Source: Purshia tridentata (lineage: Eukaryota > Streptophyta > Magnoliopsida > Rosales > Rosaceae). From it: a DNA stretch of 64,000 nt. A model generated the notes under the pieces. The model searched no databases, was not told the origin of the DNA, and saw only the letters and a program-made list of their open reading frames with translations. The stretch is from NCBI GenBank assembly GCA_003254885.1, contig QANT01003995.1, positions 1-64,000 of the forward strand, written 5' to 3'. A program made the position numbers and the translations under genes. This document shows positions 13,200 to 24,176 of this stretch, in pieces (position 1 is the first letter of the stretch; every line of letters starts with the position of its first letter).

Positions 13200-14073
13200 G
13201 TTCTTGGCGGTGTTTTCGAGTTCAACTTAAACAGTGGCATACCTACTATGTATTCTAGTTAAATCAACTGAATTATCAGTCTCTGTTTGAAGTACTTTTT
13301 CTAAGTTGCGAGTCCTTTGAATTGTAGATATTAGTTTTATTCTGGTGTTGGTAGTGGTTGGTTCTGCTGTCAATACTACTGTTTTTAATCAAAGCTTTTG
13401 CGCCCCACAAGTTGATTTCTTTGGTGTTTACTAAGTTTGAATGGAGCTGGCTTGCATTTTGCAATTCTTTGCTCCTCTGTTTCCTTTTCATCGTTTTCAT
13501 AGCCGGTTTGAAAGGTTTATGCATCGACTTTGGTCAATTTGGCTATGGCCTGGCTAAGTTGTCTTCTTTCTAGGTTAAAAGGAGATATTTCTCAAGACTA
13601 CTTTGTTAATGTAGGCACCGAAAAAAAAGGAGTGACGATCCTTATAATGAACAATTTTAACACCCACATAAATTTGAAGATGACACATGATCTGTGAAGA
13701 ATGGCTAAGAACGACTAGTGTTTGTCAAAATAGAGTAGAGAGACTAAACAGAAGAAGCAACACTTCTATTATTGACAAAAATCAATTGCCAAAACTTTTA
13801 AGAAAGCAACACCTCTCTCGCAAAAAGAAATTTCTCATCTAACAATATCCTTTGTATTCCCAGTCTCCTAGGAAAGCCAATAGTTCCCCGTTCAACAATG
13901 GGGACCATGGCTGGCTTTTGGCTCACGTCGGCCCGAGCATTCCCTCTTTTTTCTGCCATTGTTGAATGTCCATTCTTTTTATGCCAAGAATTACCATCTT
14001 TTTAATCCTCACATGTTCAGCACTTGATGCTAACTTTCTGTTTGGGTGTGGTAAATACTGTTGAAAGTCAGTA
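13200..14073. other. SKP1 3' region and convergent intergenic DNA
   Basis: The SKP1 and PPR genes converge here. The sequence after 13200 is a T-rich 3' untranslated region. I see no gene, and the frames at 13276-13524 and 13358-13573 are shadows of low-complexity sequence. Confidence 0.55.
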
Positions 14074-15771
14074 TTAAACAAGCTCAACTTCTTCACTCAT
14101 CATAATGTAGGGTCCTCTGAACTTATGAACAATTTCATTCAAGTCCACAAGATAACATCCAGGCATTCTTCCAACCTTTTTCTCTTTCATCATCCCTTTA
14201 ACCCGAGCAACTTCCTCCCATCGACATGCTGTGGCATAGACATTCAATAGCAATCGATAGTATGCAACGTTTAGAGGTTCCTTGTCAATTAGAGATTTTG
14301 CAATTTGTTCCCCCAAAGTGACATCTCCTTGGAAACGACACGAACCAAGCAAATTAGCCCATGCCAAGGATTCCGAAGACAAATTCTCAGCAACCTCTGA
14401 CATGTTCCTAATTAGTTCCTCTGCCTCTTGTATAAGCCCCACACGAGCAAAGACATTAGCCATGCACCAATAATGTGCAAAATTAGGCTTTACGTGGAAT
14501 AAATTGATCATTTGGTTGAAGTGATCTCTACCTTCTTTTAAAAGTCCAGCACGGGCGCAGGCACAAAGGACACCAATGAAGGTAATTTCATCCGGGACAA
14601 TTCCTCCTTGACCTTGACCCGGCATTGAATTCTTCACAGGGATGGCTTCACCATCTTTGGACTTTGTTCCACCTACCATTTCATTAAATAGGTCAAGTCC
14701 ATCTTCGGGATTTCCATGAATGCAATGCCCCAAAATCATTGCATTCCGGCAACACAGGTTCCTATATGCAATGTTCTCGTACACAATACGTGCAACTTCC
14801 ACCCTTTTGCATTTGCAATACATATCAATCAAAGCTGTGTGAAGAACTATATTCAACTCCATGAATGCCCTAATTAGATATCCATGAACCGATCTTCCTT
14901 CGTTCAGTCTAGCAGACCGACCACAAGCTGTGAGCATATTCACCATGGTAGTATTGTTCCCCTTCACTCCCATGTCCATCATTTTCCTAAACAACTTCAA
15001 TGCACATCCCGGCTTCCCACCCTTCCAATACCCACCAAGCATAACATTCCAAGACACCACATTTTTCTCAGGCATTGCGTTAAACAATATATGAGCAACG
15101 TCCAGATCACCAAATCTAGCATACCCATTGAGCATTGCATTCCAAGACACCAGGTCCCTTTTAGACATTTCATCAAACACCCTTCTAGCAAGCTTAACTT
15201 TTCCACAACAACAGTACATGTGGATCAAAGAGTGCTGCACTGGCAGCACATGGTCAACTCCATGCTTAACAACTTGTCCATGGCATTTTATCCCAGATTC
15301 AACAGAACCCATTTTAGCACAAGCCCTGATAAGCGGCACAAAAGTATAGCTAGTGGGACTAAACCCATTTCTCAGCCATTCAAAATAGACCACCAAAGCC
15401 TGACCCGGCACTGAACTCACTGAGTAGGCCTTAATAACCGTGTTAACGCAGAAACTACCAGGCAAATCAATGTATCTGAAAATCAAGATTGTGTAATCGA
15501 TATCGCCGAAATCGGAGTAGCTCTTGAGGAACTTCCTGGCCCAAAAAGAATCGAAGAGACCCGAAGTGTACAAATGGGCATGGATTTGGGTGATCTGGGT
15601 CAATCTTTGACACGAATCCAGAAGCGAAAAGATATGGCTGTTGAGAGAGGGTTTGAAAGAAGAAGAAGAAGAACAAAATGATGGGGACGATAGAGATAGA
15701 CTGAGTTTTGAAGGGTTTGAAGTGAAGCTCCTGAAGCGAACGAGTTCTCGCGTGGAAATCCTTGCTGCCAT
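14074..15771 (-). CDS. PLS-class pentatricopeptide repeat protein, E-type, no DYW
   Basis: One uninterrupted exon encodes 565 aa, as expected for intronless plant PPR genes. The N-terminus (MAARISTRELVRFRSF, then Ser-rich to about residue 45) looks like an organellar transit peptide. Degenerate PPR motifs of the P, L and S types run from about 50 to 480; clear examples are KRDLVSWNAMLNGYARFGDL and EKNVVSWNVMLGGYWKGG, plus HTALIDMYCKCKRVEVARIV. The C-terminal about 80 residues (LLGSCRFQGDVTLGEQIAKS onward, GCYLVDLNEIVHKF) are E/E+ motifs, and no DYW deaminase domain follows. Such proteins bind specific organellar RNAs and recruit editing factors; the target cannot be read from sequence by eye. 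I believe the closest Arabidopsis gene is At3g51320. It is divergent from the PREY-like gene, 300 bp apart. Confidence 0.92.
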   Translation of the reverse strand: MAARISTRELVRFRSFTSNPSKLSLSLSSPSFCSSSSSFKPSLNSHIFSLLDSCQRLTQITQIHAHLYTSGLFDSFWARKFLKSYSDFGDIDYTILIFRYIDLPGSFCVNTVIKAYSVSSVPGQALVVYFEWLRNGFSPTSYTFVPLIRACAKMGSVESGIKCHGQVVKHGVDHVLPVQHSLIHMYCCCGKVKLARRVFDEMSKRDLVSWNAMLNGYARFGDLDVAHILFNAMPEKNVVSWNVMLGGYWKGGKPGCALKLFRKMMDMGVKGNNTTMVNMLTACGRSARLNEGRSVHGYLIRAFMELNIVLHTALIDMYCKCKRVEVARIVYENIAYRNLCCRNAMILGHCIHGNPEDGLDLFNEMVGGTKSKDGEAIPVKNSMPGQGQGGIVPDEITFIGVLCACARAGLLKEGRDHFNQMINLFHVKPNFAHYWCMANVFARVGLIQEAEELIRNMSEVAENLSSESLAWANLLGSCRFQGDVTLGEQIAKSLIDKEPLNVAYYRLLLNVYATACRWEEVARVKGMMKEKKVGRMPGCYLVDLNEIVHKFRGPYIMMSEEVELV

Positions 15772-16071
15772 TCAGATGGGATATGGTATTGAACGAATGG
15801 TTTTGAGCTCCACTTGGTTTTCGCCATTAACGCACATTACTCCCTCTCTTTGCTTTGCCTTGCTCGTTGCCTTGTTGGCTCGGACCTCAGGCAACAACGA
15901 AGAACGAGCTTCTTTTTAGGGGCCATGAGATTGATTGGACCAAAACGCTGCGTTTCGATAAATGACGTCAGGAGCTTTTATTAAACAGCGCGTAGCGAGC
16001 AGAGGTAATATTGTCTCTTGGGAGAGAGCCGCCCGCAGAGTGAGAGACAGCGAGCTCTGAAACCCCATGAA
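15772..16071. promoter_or_regulatory. Shared divergent promoter, PPR / PREY-like genes
   Basis: Only 300 bp separate the two ATGs. The space contains the near-palindrome aaacgctgcgttt at 15943-15955 and no obvious TATA box on either side. Both genes probably serve organelles, which would suit co-expression from a TATA-less bidirectional promoter, but that is inference. Confidence 0.5.
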
Positions 16072-16929
16072 ATGGTGAGAGGAAGCATTACGGTTCTGAA
16101 AGATGCAGTGTCTGGACTCAACAAGACCCTGTCTGAGATACTCGTCTGCCCACTTTCTAAGCAACCCCTAAGGTTAGTATTTTACAAATACAATTGTCTA
16201 TAGCGGTTTTTTTTTTTACTGACAAATTAAAGATAATGCTTCTTCTTTTTTTCTTTTTTTTTGGGGGGTATTGGAGTTGGTTAAATTAATTGTTTGTGGG
16301 TTATATTTTGTAGATTTTGTGAGGAAACGAATTCCCTATTCAGTGATGCGATTGGAGTTTCCTACCCTGTGAGTTTCAATTCTAATTCCTATTTGCGGCA
16401 ATGGTTTTCCCACTTCAGTTAAATATTATACATGTATGGATGTTTTATGGGGATTTCGAAATCCCATCAAGACCCTCCATTTTCCTGCCTGAAAATATTT
16501 GGTAAATTTGGTTTTCTCTGAAGTATCGATCACTGGGCTGCATATTATGATATGCTGTACATTTGGGTGTCTGCTCAAGTTATGCAACATGGGGAATAAG
16601 TTATAAATAGAAGGTTATCCAGTTGTCTCTGTGAGAATTGATAATGAACTTGTATATGCTATGAAGTTTTGTGTTCAGCCTTGGCTGGACATGAGGGATT
16701 GTCAAAATCTTCATCTTCTCTCTATGTCAGAGTGTGTTGTAGTTATCTTCTATATTTTATGTTTTTGTCTGAGTAGCTGATATCTTTTATGTTGGTTGTA
16801 CTCATTACTTGATAGATAAAGGATGGCATCCCTTGCTTAGTACCTACTGATGGCAAGCCACTCGAGACTGATTATACGATAAAATCTGAAGATGCTGGGG
16901 AATCATCAACCAAGGGTGAGGTTGATTGA
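16072..16929 (+). CDS. PREY/UPF0434 (Trm112-like) small protein
   Basis: Three exons, 16072-16172, 16314-16368 and 16816-16929, give 89 aa. The core LVCPLSKQPLRFCEETNSLF, then IGVSYPIKDGIPCLVP, is the UPF0434/Trm112 fold shared with bacterial YcaR-type proteins and mitochondrial PREY. The first CxxC-like cysteine pair of zinc-binding relatives is not kept: only one Cys sits in the LVCPLS motif. In animals PREY acts as a chaperone for methyltransferases of coenzyme Q synthesis and complex I assembly; the plant role is inferred. The ATG at 16072 is chosen because it begins the family-like helix. An in-frame ATG at 16018 would add 18 residues and cannot be excluded. The frame running on past 16172 is intron read-through. 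Confidence 0.85.
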
Positions 16930-18742
16930 GGAGGCAGTCGTTAGGTCGAATTGTGAACTTATGGTATTCTCACAAAGTCTTACTGTTGCGGGGTTCTTGC
17001 AAATTTTCTCTTACGTGTCTCCTATTGGCGATCTCTTTACAGTTTGTTCATGTGTGAGCAGATGGAAGGTCATATCATTAATTTTTCTTAAAATGGCTTC
17101 TAATAAACCCATTCAAGAGGACTAAATGTATGGCTTGTTACCTGTTATCTTTCAAATGATTCTGTGCTTTAACATCTCAGAGGATTCTGCTAGAGAGGTG
17201 CTTTGAGATTTCTTCCAAATGGAAAAAATTGTACTGTGAGTTGTCATAAATTTATTGTTGAACTGAACAAATTCTTTTGTCATTCTATATGAAAAGTTTT
17301 TCTGTCTATTTAGTAGTCTTTGTTAGAAGGAGAAAGGATTTTTCGTTTTTCTATATGGTTTTAAGTTATGGTTGGGTGCCTGGGTTTTACTGGCTCATAA
17401 TGAAATAGGATTTAGATTGCTATTAGTTTCTGAGTGAAATCACCCCACACCCAAACCACTGGCTTCAGCTTCACTATCATGGCCAACTCCTGGGATTTCG
17501 AGGCCTCACAAAATGCCTCTTGGTTCTGACAATGTCTATATTACTGTGTGAGTCTCCTGGTTCTGATGCATCCAATGTTTGTGTCTAAACATATCATGTA
17601 TTAAGCTGTTGGATGAAAATCATGACACCTTATCTCTCCCTTACCCTTTAACTCATTCAAAACCTTGCCTGGTTTTGAATCTAGGACTTGGAGACACGTT
17701 ACATTTTGCAAAGAGACCTAGGCAACTAGGCCATAGAGCCATTAGCATTTGATTGACACTTGCTAACTACTAGGATGTAAATTTCTTGAAATGCGTTGAA
17801 TAGGACGAGCAATGATTTTTCATTCACTTTCAACTATTACAGTATTTCTGGAGTGGCGCTGCTAATTCCTGTTTGAAGTTCAATGAGGCATCTGTTTTTA
17901 TCCATGTTAACACTTAACAATTACCTTGTGGCCATAAAATTTTACTGCTTGACCAATAAGCCTGGGTAATTCATACGGTATTGTTCCATGTAAGTTTTGC
18001 AAATTAATTTCAACAACAATTTACCTTCTGACTAGTAAGTAGTTTGACACTGCCATTTATTGGTTGCAAGTCCACATTAAGATGCTAATGGTAGGTTTCT
18101 TGTTCTGTAGCAGAAAGCGACAAGTCCTTTGGCTCACCAAAGAACAATAAACAAAATTTCCAAGCTACTTATTCAGAAAAAGTTGAATGGTACGTCTGAT
18201 TAAGCAGTAGACTCCCATAATAATGTAAAATTTGGATAAGAAAGTGAAAATTATGACAGACAAAAAATACTAATTCCTACCTAATATTACAAGATGAACT
18301 AAATCATAAGCATTTTATCCCTGCTGGAAAGAGAGTTGAAATTAAGCCTTTTAGAATTATCTTTCTGTTAATCAAGATGCTTGAAATACTCATTAGCCAC
18401 CTTCTCTTGACAAATATTGATTAATATTTTCAGGCATGATTTAGTTAAACCTCTGGCAATGGTCCAAGATTAGAAGATGGAAGAAAGCAAATAAAGTAAC
18501 AGGTTCATACTCTCTGCAAGTGACTAATTAAATACATCAAGAAAGGTCAAGAGTTACACTCCTCTTTAGGTGTAACTGCCTTGTGAAAGGCCTTGAAATT
18601 GTTCCTTAGTCTAACAACACTTCAAAACCACGCAAAACAATTTAAGAAACAAAATGACCCATTACTTTCACACAAACTATTCCTTCAACGAAACCTTTAT
18701 TAAAGAGCTGTTGATGAGATGCTAAGCCTTCATTAAAATCAA
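16930..18742. other. Intergenic DNA, no gene seen
   Basis: The first part is the 3' region of the PREY-like gene. No conserved frame, RNA gene or clear repeat was recognised. The last 200 bp are the likely promoter and leader of the RING-H2 gene. Confidence 0.55.
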
Positions 18743-19135
18743 ATGGTTCTCAAAAGGGTACTCTGCTTCATGTACAGCCTTTTCCTCCCAAGAGGGCACT
18801 CAACATTGAAGGAAGCCCCAAGTTTTTATGAGGTGATTGAATCAGAGGTTGGGAAAATAGTAGAGGAAGGCAATGGCAAGGTTGAGTCTAGCTTGAGTAC
18901 TGAGGGTGAGTTGTGCTGTGTGTGTTTGTCAAGATTGGTGGAGGGAGAGGACATGAGAATTCTTCCTTGCCTGCATGAGTTTCACAAGGCATGTGTTGAT
19001 AAGTGGTTCAGTGCATGCCGGATGACCTGCCCGCTGTGCCGGTTTCCGGTGGGAGGCAACAAGTTTCATATGGCGGAAATGATGCCGGAGGAGATGATCA
19101 CATATTTTTCTTCTTTTCATGTGGCTGGGTTCTAA
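18743..19135 (+). CDS. Small RING-H2 finger protein (putative E3 ubiquitin ligase)
   Basis: A single exon encodes 130 aa. A canonical C3H2C3 RING-H2 is formed by C58, C61, C76, H78, H81, C84, C96 and C99, with the expected PCLHEFHKACVDKW and CPLCRFP segments; the Trp after the sixth ligand that contacts E2 enzymes is present (W88). The N-terminus (MVLKRVLCFMYSLFLPRG) is hydrophobic and basic but has no convincing transmembrane helix, unlike ATL proteins. The C-terminal tail is Met/Glu-rich. The substrate is unknown. Small RING genes of this kind are often single exon, so the frame is probably complete. Confidence 0.88.
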   Translation: MVLKRVLCFMYSLFLPRGHSTLKEAPSFYEVIESEVGKIVEEGNGKVESSLSTEGELCCVCLSRLVEGEDMRILPCLHEFHKACVDKWFSACRMTCPLCRFPVGGNKFHMAEMMPEEMITYFSSFHVAGF

Positions 19136-19485
19136 GTTGTGAATTCTGCCTAATTTTTCAGAGTGTAAAGTTTTAAGAGCATTGAGTGGAACTCAATATC
19201 ACAACTTTGGCTGTCAATCAAAATTGGTACAGCAAAGAAAGAAACTATTGTATGTGTAAATTCTTTGTGCCTGCCTAATTCAAAAACAAAACATTTATTT
19301 CTTAGTTCTAAAGGTATGAACAACTTTGATTGGGAAACCATAGCATCTGTCATCTGATAGTAAGAAAAAGACTGGGCTTAGACAAGTGCAGGGCCATTAG
19401 ATTAGGTAGGCCCAGATATCCAACAGTCCCACAACATTTAGGCTTTGAGTCAGGTTCCCAATATCGTGTAAAAAGTTCAAAAAGT

Positions 19486-19556
19486 TCCGTTGCCGGGAAT
19501 CGAACCCGGGTCTCCTGGGTGAAAGCCAGATATCCTAACCGCTGGACGACAACGGA
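19486..19556 (-). tRNA. tRNA-Glu (anticodon UUC)
   Basis: On the minus strand 71 nt fold as a cloverleaf. The acceptor TCCGTTG pairs with CAACGGA, the D arm carries GGTTA, the anticodon loop reads ctTTCac between ctgg and ccag, and the T arm is CCGGG TTCGATT CCCGG. The internal A and B boxes (GGTTCGATTCC) fit RNA polymerase III promoters. No intron. The run tttt does not follow immediately, but T-rich sequence complementary to aaaaagttcaaaaag lies just downstream. Confidence 0.95.
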
Positions 19557-21390
19557 TTATTGGTTAATTTGAAGAATGAATCTAAATATATCATAAACAT
19601 TTCTGAGCTCCTTCATAGCCAGCCAAGATATTACTTCTCAAGAATTTGCTTGTATAAAAACTCCAGTCATATTCTTCGCTTTATAAACCATAAACTACAT
19701 CATATAATATTTTATACATTCTCTTTCGAAGCTATGGCAAATTATAGTTTTCTTTTGGTTTTTCACTTTCGTACTTCTATTTGAATTTTTGTTTTTTCCC
19801 AATTTTATCTTTGTAATTGCTGAACATGTAGGACATTGTGCTCTCTCTTTTTTTGTTTTGTTTGCCAAACATTGTTTTAAGTTGTGATCAATTCATTTAT
19901 CTTCCCTCAATCTTGGTGCATGTCTTTTTTTATATTTTCTACAAATTTGAGATGGTCTTAAGTTTATACCGATTTTGAGAGCATAAATAAACCAAGACTA
20001 AAATGTATGTCCTCACGCATTGTAGGCACTTCCATCAACATTAAATAGAAAATCAATATTTTTGATGACTTAGATCAAAGTGCAAGCGTTTGATAGTTAT
20101 AGAGACAAAGACACAAGTGGAAGCTCAAGTAATTATGTTTTTACATACACCAAACCTCGACCACTTGGTACTAGAAATCTTCTTGAACACACATATAAAA
20201 CATGTACTCGTGGCCTCGCATGATGTGTGTGTTGGAATTTGGAAGTAGCAAAATTAGGAGACAATAGAACTGAAACATGCACTTGCCATGTCGTGACCCC
20301 ACAACAAATCTTTAATTACATCAGTCAAAGGCTCAAAGCATAGTTAACAAAAGCCCAAAACATAATTAGTTGCTTGCTCACTTGCTAATTGTTCTTCATG
20401 GTTAGTCCCCACATTGCCGAGGACTCATGGATCAACCAACTAGTATTAATTAGGAATCAATATATGACCAAGAAATGCATGGCGCCTTAGATACCGACAA
20501 CAAAGGACATCAATGGGTGTGTCACAATGAGGTTGGAAGTAATTGGGTTCGTTAAGACTGTAGATATGTACTATTGCTTCGTCTTTCTCACTGCATTCAA
20601 ATTATGTAGATGACGAAGTTATGAATTTTATGATTATACAGGTTAATTTTTTATAATTCCATAAAAACCGACTTATAAAGAAAGGATTGCTACTCCCATA
20701 TTGATAATAACATGTTAAAAGATCCATGAACTTAACTCATTCTTAAATTCTACGTAGGTACGTATGTTCCCCCCTTAACTCTCCTAATGTGAAACCCCAA
20801 TTGTATCTTGACAATGTAGAGTATCTAACAAATTTTTTTAAATAATGTTAGAAAAAATCACATTTTTAGCTAGACTAGTTAAGTAAAGTAATTACGTATG
20901 ACTATTAAGAAGTAAACATTCAGATTGATACAACAAATTAAACCTACTTTTCTAATAAATTGAAAGCTAATATGGTTACACTATAAGCTAATATGTCCAC
21001 TCCAACATATATTATTCATTATTACTTGATGCGATAGGAAAATGAATTAAGTTTAATAAAATAAGAAAAAAACAATGATGCATTGATGACAACGAAAGAA
21101 GGACAAAAAAACGACATGAAGTTCCTGCTTCTTGGGAAATAAACTCTCTTTTCCATACAATAATTGAAGGTCAATAATTAATAGAAAAAACAACGTCCGC
21201 ATGTAGAGAAGGAAGAGGGAACTAGGGACAGTACACCGCCCTATATAGTTACATATATACACCACAAAAGTAATGTCACTGAAGCACATATAATGTTATA
21301 GATCGACTTATAGTACGCTACCCAAAACAAAAAGAGACACTGCCGGAGTCCAAGAGAAGCATCATTACAAAAGAAAGACCCTGAGATTTC
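19557..21390. other. AT-rich intergenic DNA, no gene seen
   Basis: No frame here resembles a protein I know. The end nearest 21390 is the 3' untranslated region of the FD-like gene. Confidence 0.55.
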
Positions 21391-22470
21391 TCAAAATGGT
21401 GCTGTTGTCGATCGATGAAGACTGTGCCTTTTGGGTAGTTGACTAGCTGTTGCAAAACATAACTGCATATATATATACACCCAATTCACATACAAATCAA
21501 ATTACTGAGGAAAATAAAGACATTCGAACATTTAAGGTATAAAATGTCATCTTTTATATCGACCGCTAACTTACCTGTTCTTGTTGCCTTTTCAGTCTTG
21601 CATTCTCTTCCATTAAATGTTGAACTTCGAGCTCCAACTCATTTGTATAAGCCTGCAGGAAAACAATAAAAGCAAAACAATTCAAGAAAACAAAAACGAA
21701 AAGAACAAAAAAAAGAAAACCATTGGTAAGATACATTCCTGCTTTCTTGCTCTGGATCGAGCAGCAGACTCTCTGTTCTTGATCATACGCTTGTGTCTTC
21801 GATCCCCTGAAGGATTGGTGTGATCAGATTCCGGGAATCTGTTCTGGTTCCCAAAAGATGGGAAGCCTGAAGAGGAAGCCAAGGCCTCAAATGGGTTGGT
21901 GAAAGAATTGGAAATGCTGCTAGAAATGGGGTTGTTAATGGGCTGATAATCCAAACCAGAGGTGGGCCGGCTAAGCGGGTCGGGTACGTAACAGACCTGG
22001 AACTCGTGATCCGAACCCGAGTTCAAGCTCAAGAGAGTGGGTGGGGCAGGAGGTGTGGGATGATGATGAGGAGGATGGGGAGAGGTAGTGGAGACCATGT
22101 GGCAGGTGTTGGTTGGTGGGTCCAGATGGTGGCCATTGGCAAAGGGTCTGGCAAGGAAGTCTTGGAGGGTCATGTTTCGCAAGTGGGTCGGGTTCTGGTG
22201 GTGGTGGGTCGTGTGGGGACTGCGGAGGAGGAATCTGTTTGTGTCTGTTGGGTTTGGGGTTGTGGGGGTCTCAGAGAGAGAGGCAAGGTTGATATCCTTC
22301 CAGACTTCGTCCATTGTTCTTGAAGATGGTTGGTGTGAAAAAGGGGATGGGGATGAAGATGAGGACCAGGAGGAGTTGGATGATGAATTAACTCTCTTGA
22401 AGGAGGTGGTGGTGGTTTTGTTCTTTTTGTGGGTGTAGTTCGTTTCTTCACTACCACTTGATGACAACAT
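21391..22470 (-). CDS. FD: FD-like bZIP transcription factor (FT/14-3-3 partner)
   Basis: Three exons on the minus strand, 22470-21739, 21652-21575 and 21462-21391, give 293 aa (Arabidopsis FD is 285). The N-terminus is Ser/Thr/His/Pro-rich and includes a conserved group-A motif, MDEVWKDINLASL. The basic region KRMIKNRESAARSRARKQ has the N-x7-R signature (about residues 226-244). The zipper starts AYTNELELEVQHLMEENARL. The last residues LHRSTTAPF are the SAP motif (RxxT/S-A-P) whose phosphorylated form binds 14-3-3 and, through it, FT. FD proteins act in the shoot-apex nucleus to activate AP1/SOC1-type genes at flowering. Oddity: the exon-1 donor reads cag|gaatgt, not GT. Using the next GT (4 nt on) puts exon 2 out of frame with a stop after five codons, so the model needs a GA..AG intron or a sequence error. 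Confidence 0.88.
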
Positions 22471-22589
22471 TGAAATTAAGAGGAAATATGAAACGAGAGA
22501 GAGACACAGAAGGTAGCTAATAAGCTACAATGCTAGATGGGGTTTTGTTTTGTGGACTGTCAACTGTGATTGAATCTTTTGCAGATTTT

Positions 22590-22649
22590 CAGAGTGTGAG
22601 TGAGTGAGTGAGTCACACTCTGACTGTGAGAGAGAGAGAGAGAGAGAGA
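22590..22649 (-). repeat. Hairpin and microsatellites in the FD-like 5' leader
   Basis: CAGAGTGTGA (22590-22599) and TCACACTCTG (22613-22622) form a perfect 10-bp inverted repeat whose 13-nt loop is part of a GTGA microsatellite. A (GA)n run follows at 22628-22649. It lies about 120-180 nt upstream of the FD-like ATG, so it is probably transcribed. Confidence 0.75.
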
Positions 22650-23140
22650 TAGATGTAGTTGTTATTAGGAAGGACATTAATTGTTAATTTGTTGCTATGT
22701 GATTTATTTGGCATCCGCTACGATACCTTTTCATTATTTCTTTCCTTTTTTAATTGGTTAGGGTTTAAGGGTAGGAATAATTACTCTAAGCTGCATATTT
22801 TTTATTGATTTTAATATGTACTATATCTATTTATATAATGTAACAATTAAGTTAATTTATTTAAGAATAAAGTAATCATATGATTACGTGAGTGTCCTTT
22901 AATTATTTAATTAGTAGGTGACAATTCATTTTGCACTCTCTCTGATAGTTTCTCTCTTTTATTATTATGAACTAAAATTATAAAATGAAAATACAAAACT
23001 AATACTGTATACTGAAATTATAAAATAAAACTGAAACTACTATTTTTTAATTTGTTAATTGAAACTGAAACTTGAAAACTGAAAAATATAATAATATAAA
23101 GTTGAAATTGAAATTTAATATTTAATTATATTATTATATT
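22650..23140. other. FD-like promoter region, AT-rich
   Basis: Upstream of the FD-like gene. No defined element beyond AT-rich sequence was recognised. Confidence 0.4.
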
Positions 23141-23452
23141 TTAAAAAAAATGAAACTGAAACTGTAATGTGAAACTGCAACTAGAAGAATTGAAATTGAA
23201 ATTGGAAGAACTAAAACTGTAATGCAAATATGAAAAACTGAAACTGTATTGTAAATATGAAGAACTGAAACTATACTGCAAATATAAAGAACTGAAACTG
23301 TACTGCAAATATAAAGCAGTGAAACTGTACTGTAAATATGAAGAACTGAAACTGTACTGCAAATATAAAGAACTGAAATTGTATTGCAAATATAAAGAAT
23401 TGAAACTGTACTATAAAATATAAAGAACTGAAACTGTACTACAAGTATGAAG
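23141..23452. repeat. 27-bp minisatellite, about ten degenerate units
   Basis: The unit is close to aactgaaactgtactgcaaa plus tataaag, repeated with substitutions. Read on the minus strand it gives a 9-residue periodic frame (YLQYSFSSL-like). I take that frame as a by-product of the 27-bp period, not a gene. Confidence 0.85.
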
Positions 23453-23834
23453 TGAAAAAAGAAAAAGAAAATTAGAGGAGAAACTAATAAATTTGATGTT
23501 TATTGACAAATTTAGAAGTAGATGATTAGAGTTTTGGGTTGTGGGTGATTTGATATTACTTTGAAATTAAAATTGTGGTTGTGAATAAGTTGATGTTACT
23601 TTGAAATTAAATTAAAAGTGAGCTATAAGTAAATTATTGGGTTTAAGTATTTTTGATTAATTTTTTCAAGAATCAGTACCTTATAATTAAATCACTCTTA
23701 AGGGTATTAGGAGGGATGATAGATTCGAACTTCATGTCTTCAACCTTCTTATAGCTCATAACTTAATTAAAAATGTGAATTTGTGAATTGTGATTGACTG
23801 AATTAGTCTAGTAAATGAGTTTTCTATTGAGTAT

Positions 23835-24176
23835 ATGAATTATATTATATAATATATTCATTAAGTTAATTGCGGGACGAGTTAGGTGAAATGGGATATT
23901 ACAATACCTTTTAATCGAGGTGAGGCTGAAAAATTTTGCCATCCCTACTTGTAATTTAAAAAAAAAAAAACTCACTTAAATATGTCAATTATAGTTTTCA
24001 GTTTAATGAATTATATTATATAATATATTCATTAAGTTAATTGCGGGACGAGTTAGGTGAAATGGGATATTACAATACCTTTTAATCGAGGTGAGGCTGA
24101 AAAATTTTGCCATCCCTACTTGTAATTTAAAAAAAAAAAACTCACTTAAATATGTCACTTATAGTTTTCAGTTTAG
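23835..24176. repeat. Two-copy 171-bp tandem duplication with a hAT-like terminus
   Basis: Copies at 23835-24005 and 24006-24175 are nearly identical. They differ by one A in the poly-A run (13 against 12) and by one base in atgtcaatta against atgtcactta. Each contains ttttgccatcccta, which resembles the right terminus of hAT MITEs (TAGGGATGGCAA reversed). No partner terminus was found nearby. Confidence 0.85.

Noticed and set aside
14884-15414. A 176-aa plus-strand frame
   Set aside because: It lies antisense within the PPR exon and is a shadow of its codon bias.
19330-19572. An 80-aa plus-strand frame
   Set aside because: It runs across the antisense of the tRNA-Glu gene and has no protein similarity.
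21682-21738. The FD-like frame continuing 18 codons to a stop after ARKQ
   Set aside because: The tail is hydrophobic low-complexity sequence (VFFFLFFSFLFS) without homology, while a perfect zipper exon and SAP-motif exon lie downstream. Intron read-through is the better reading.
22006-22438. Two plus-strand frames of 105 and 116 aa
   Set aside because: Both are antisense shadows of FD-like exon 1, whose Pro/His/Ser-rich codons keep the other strand open.
23141-23389. A periodic 82-aa minus-strand frame (YLQYSF repeats)
   Set aside because: The period equals the 27-bp DNA repeat; there is no start context, homologue or splice structure.
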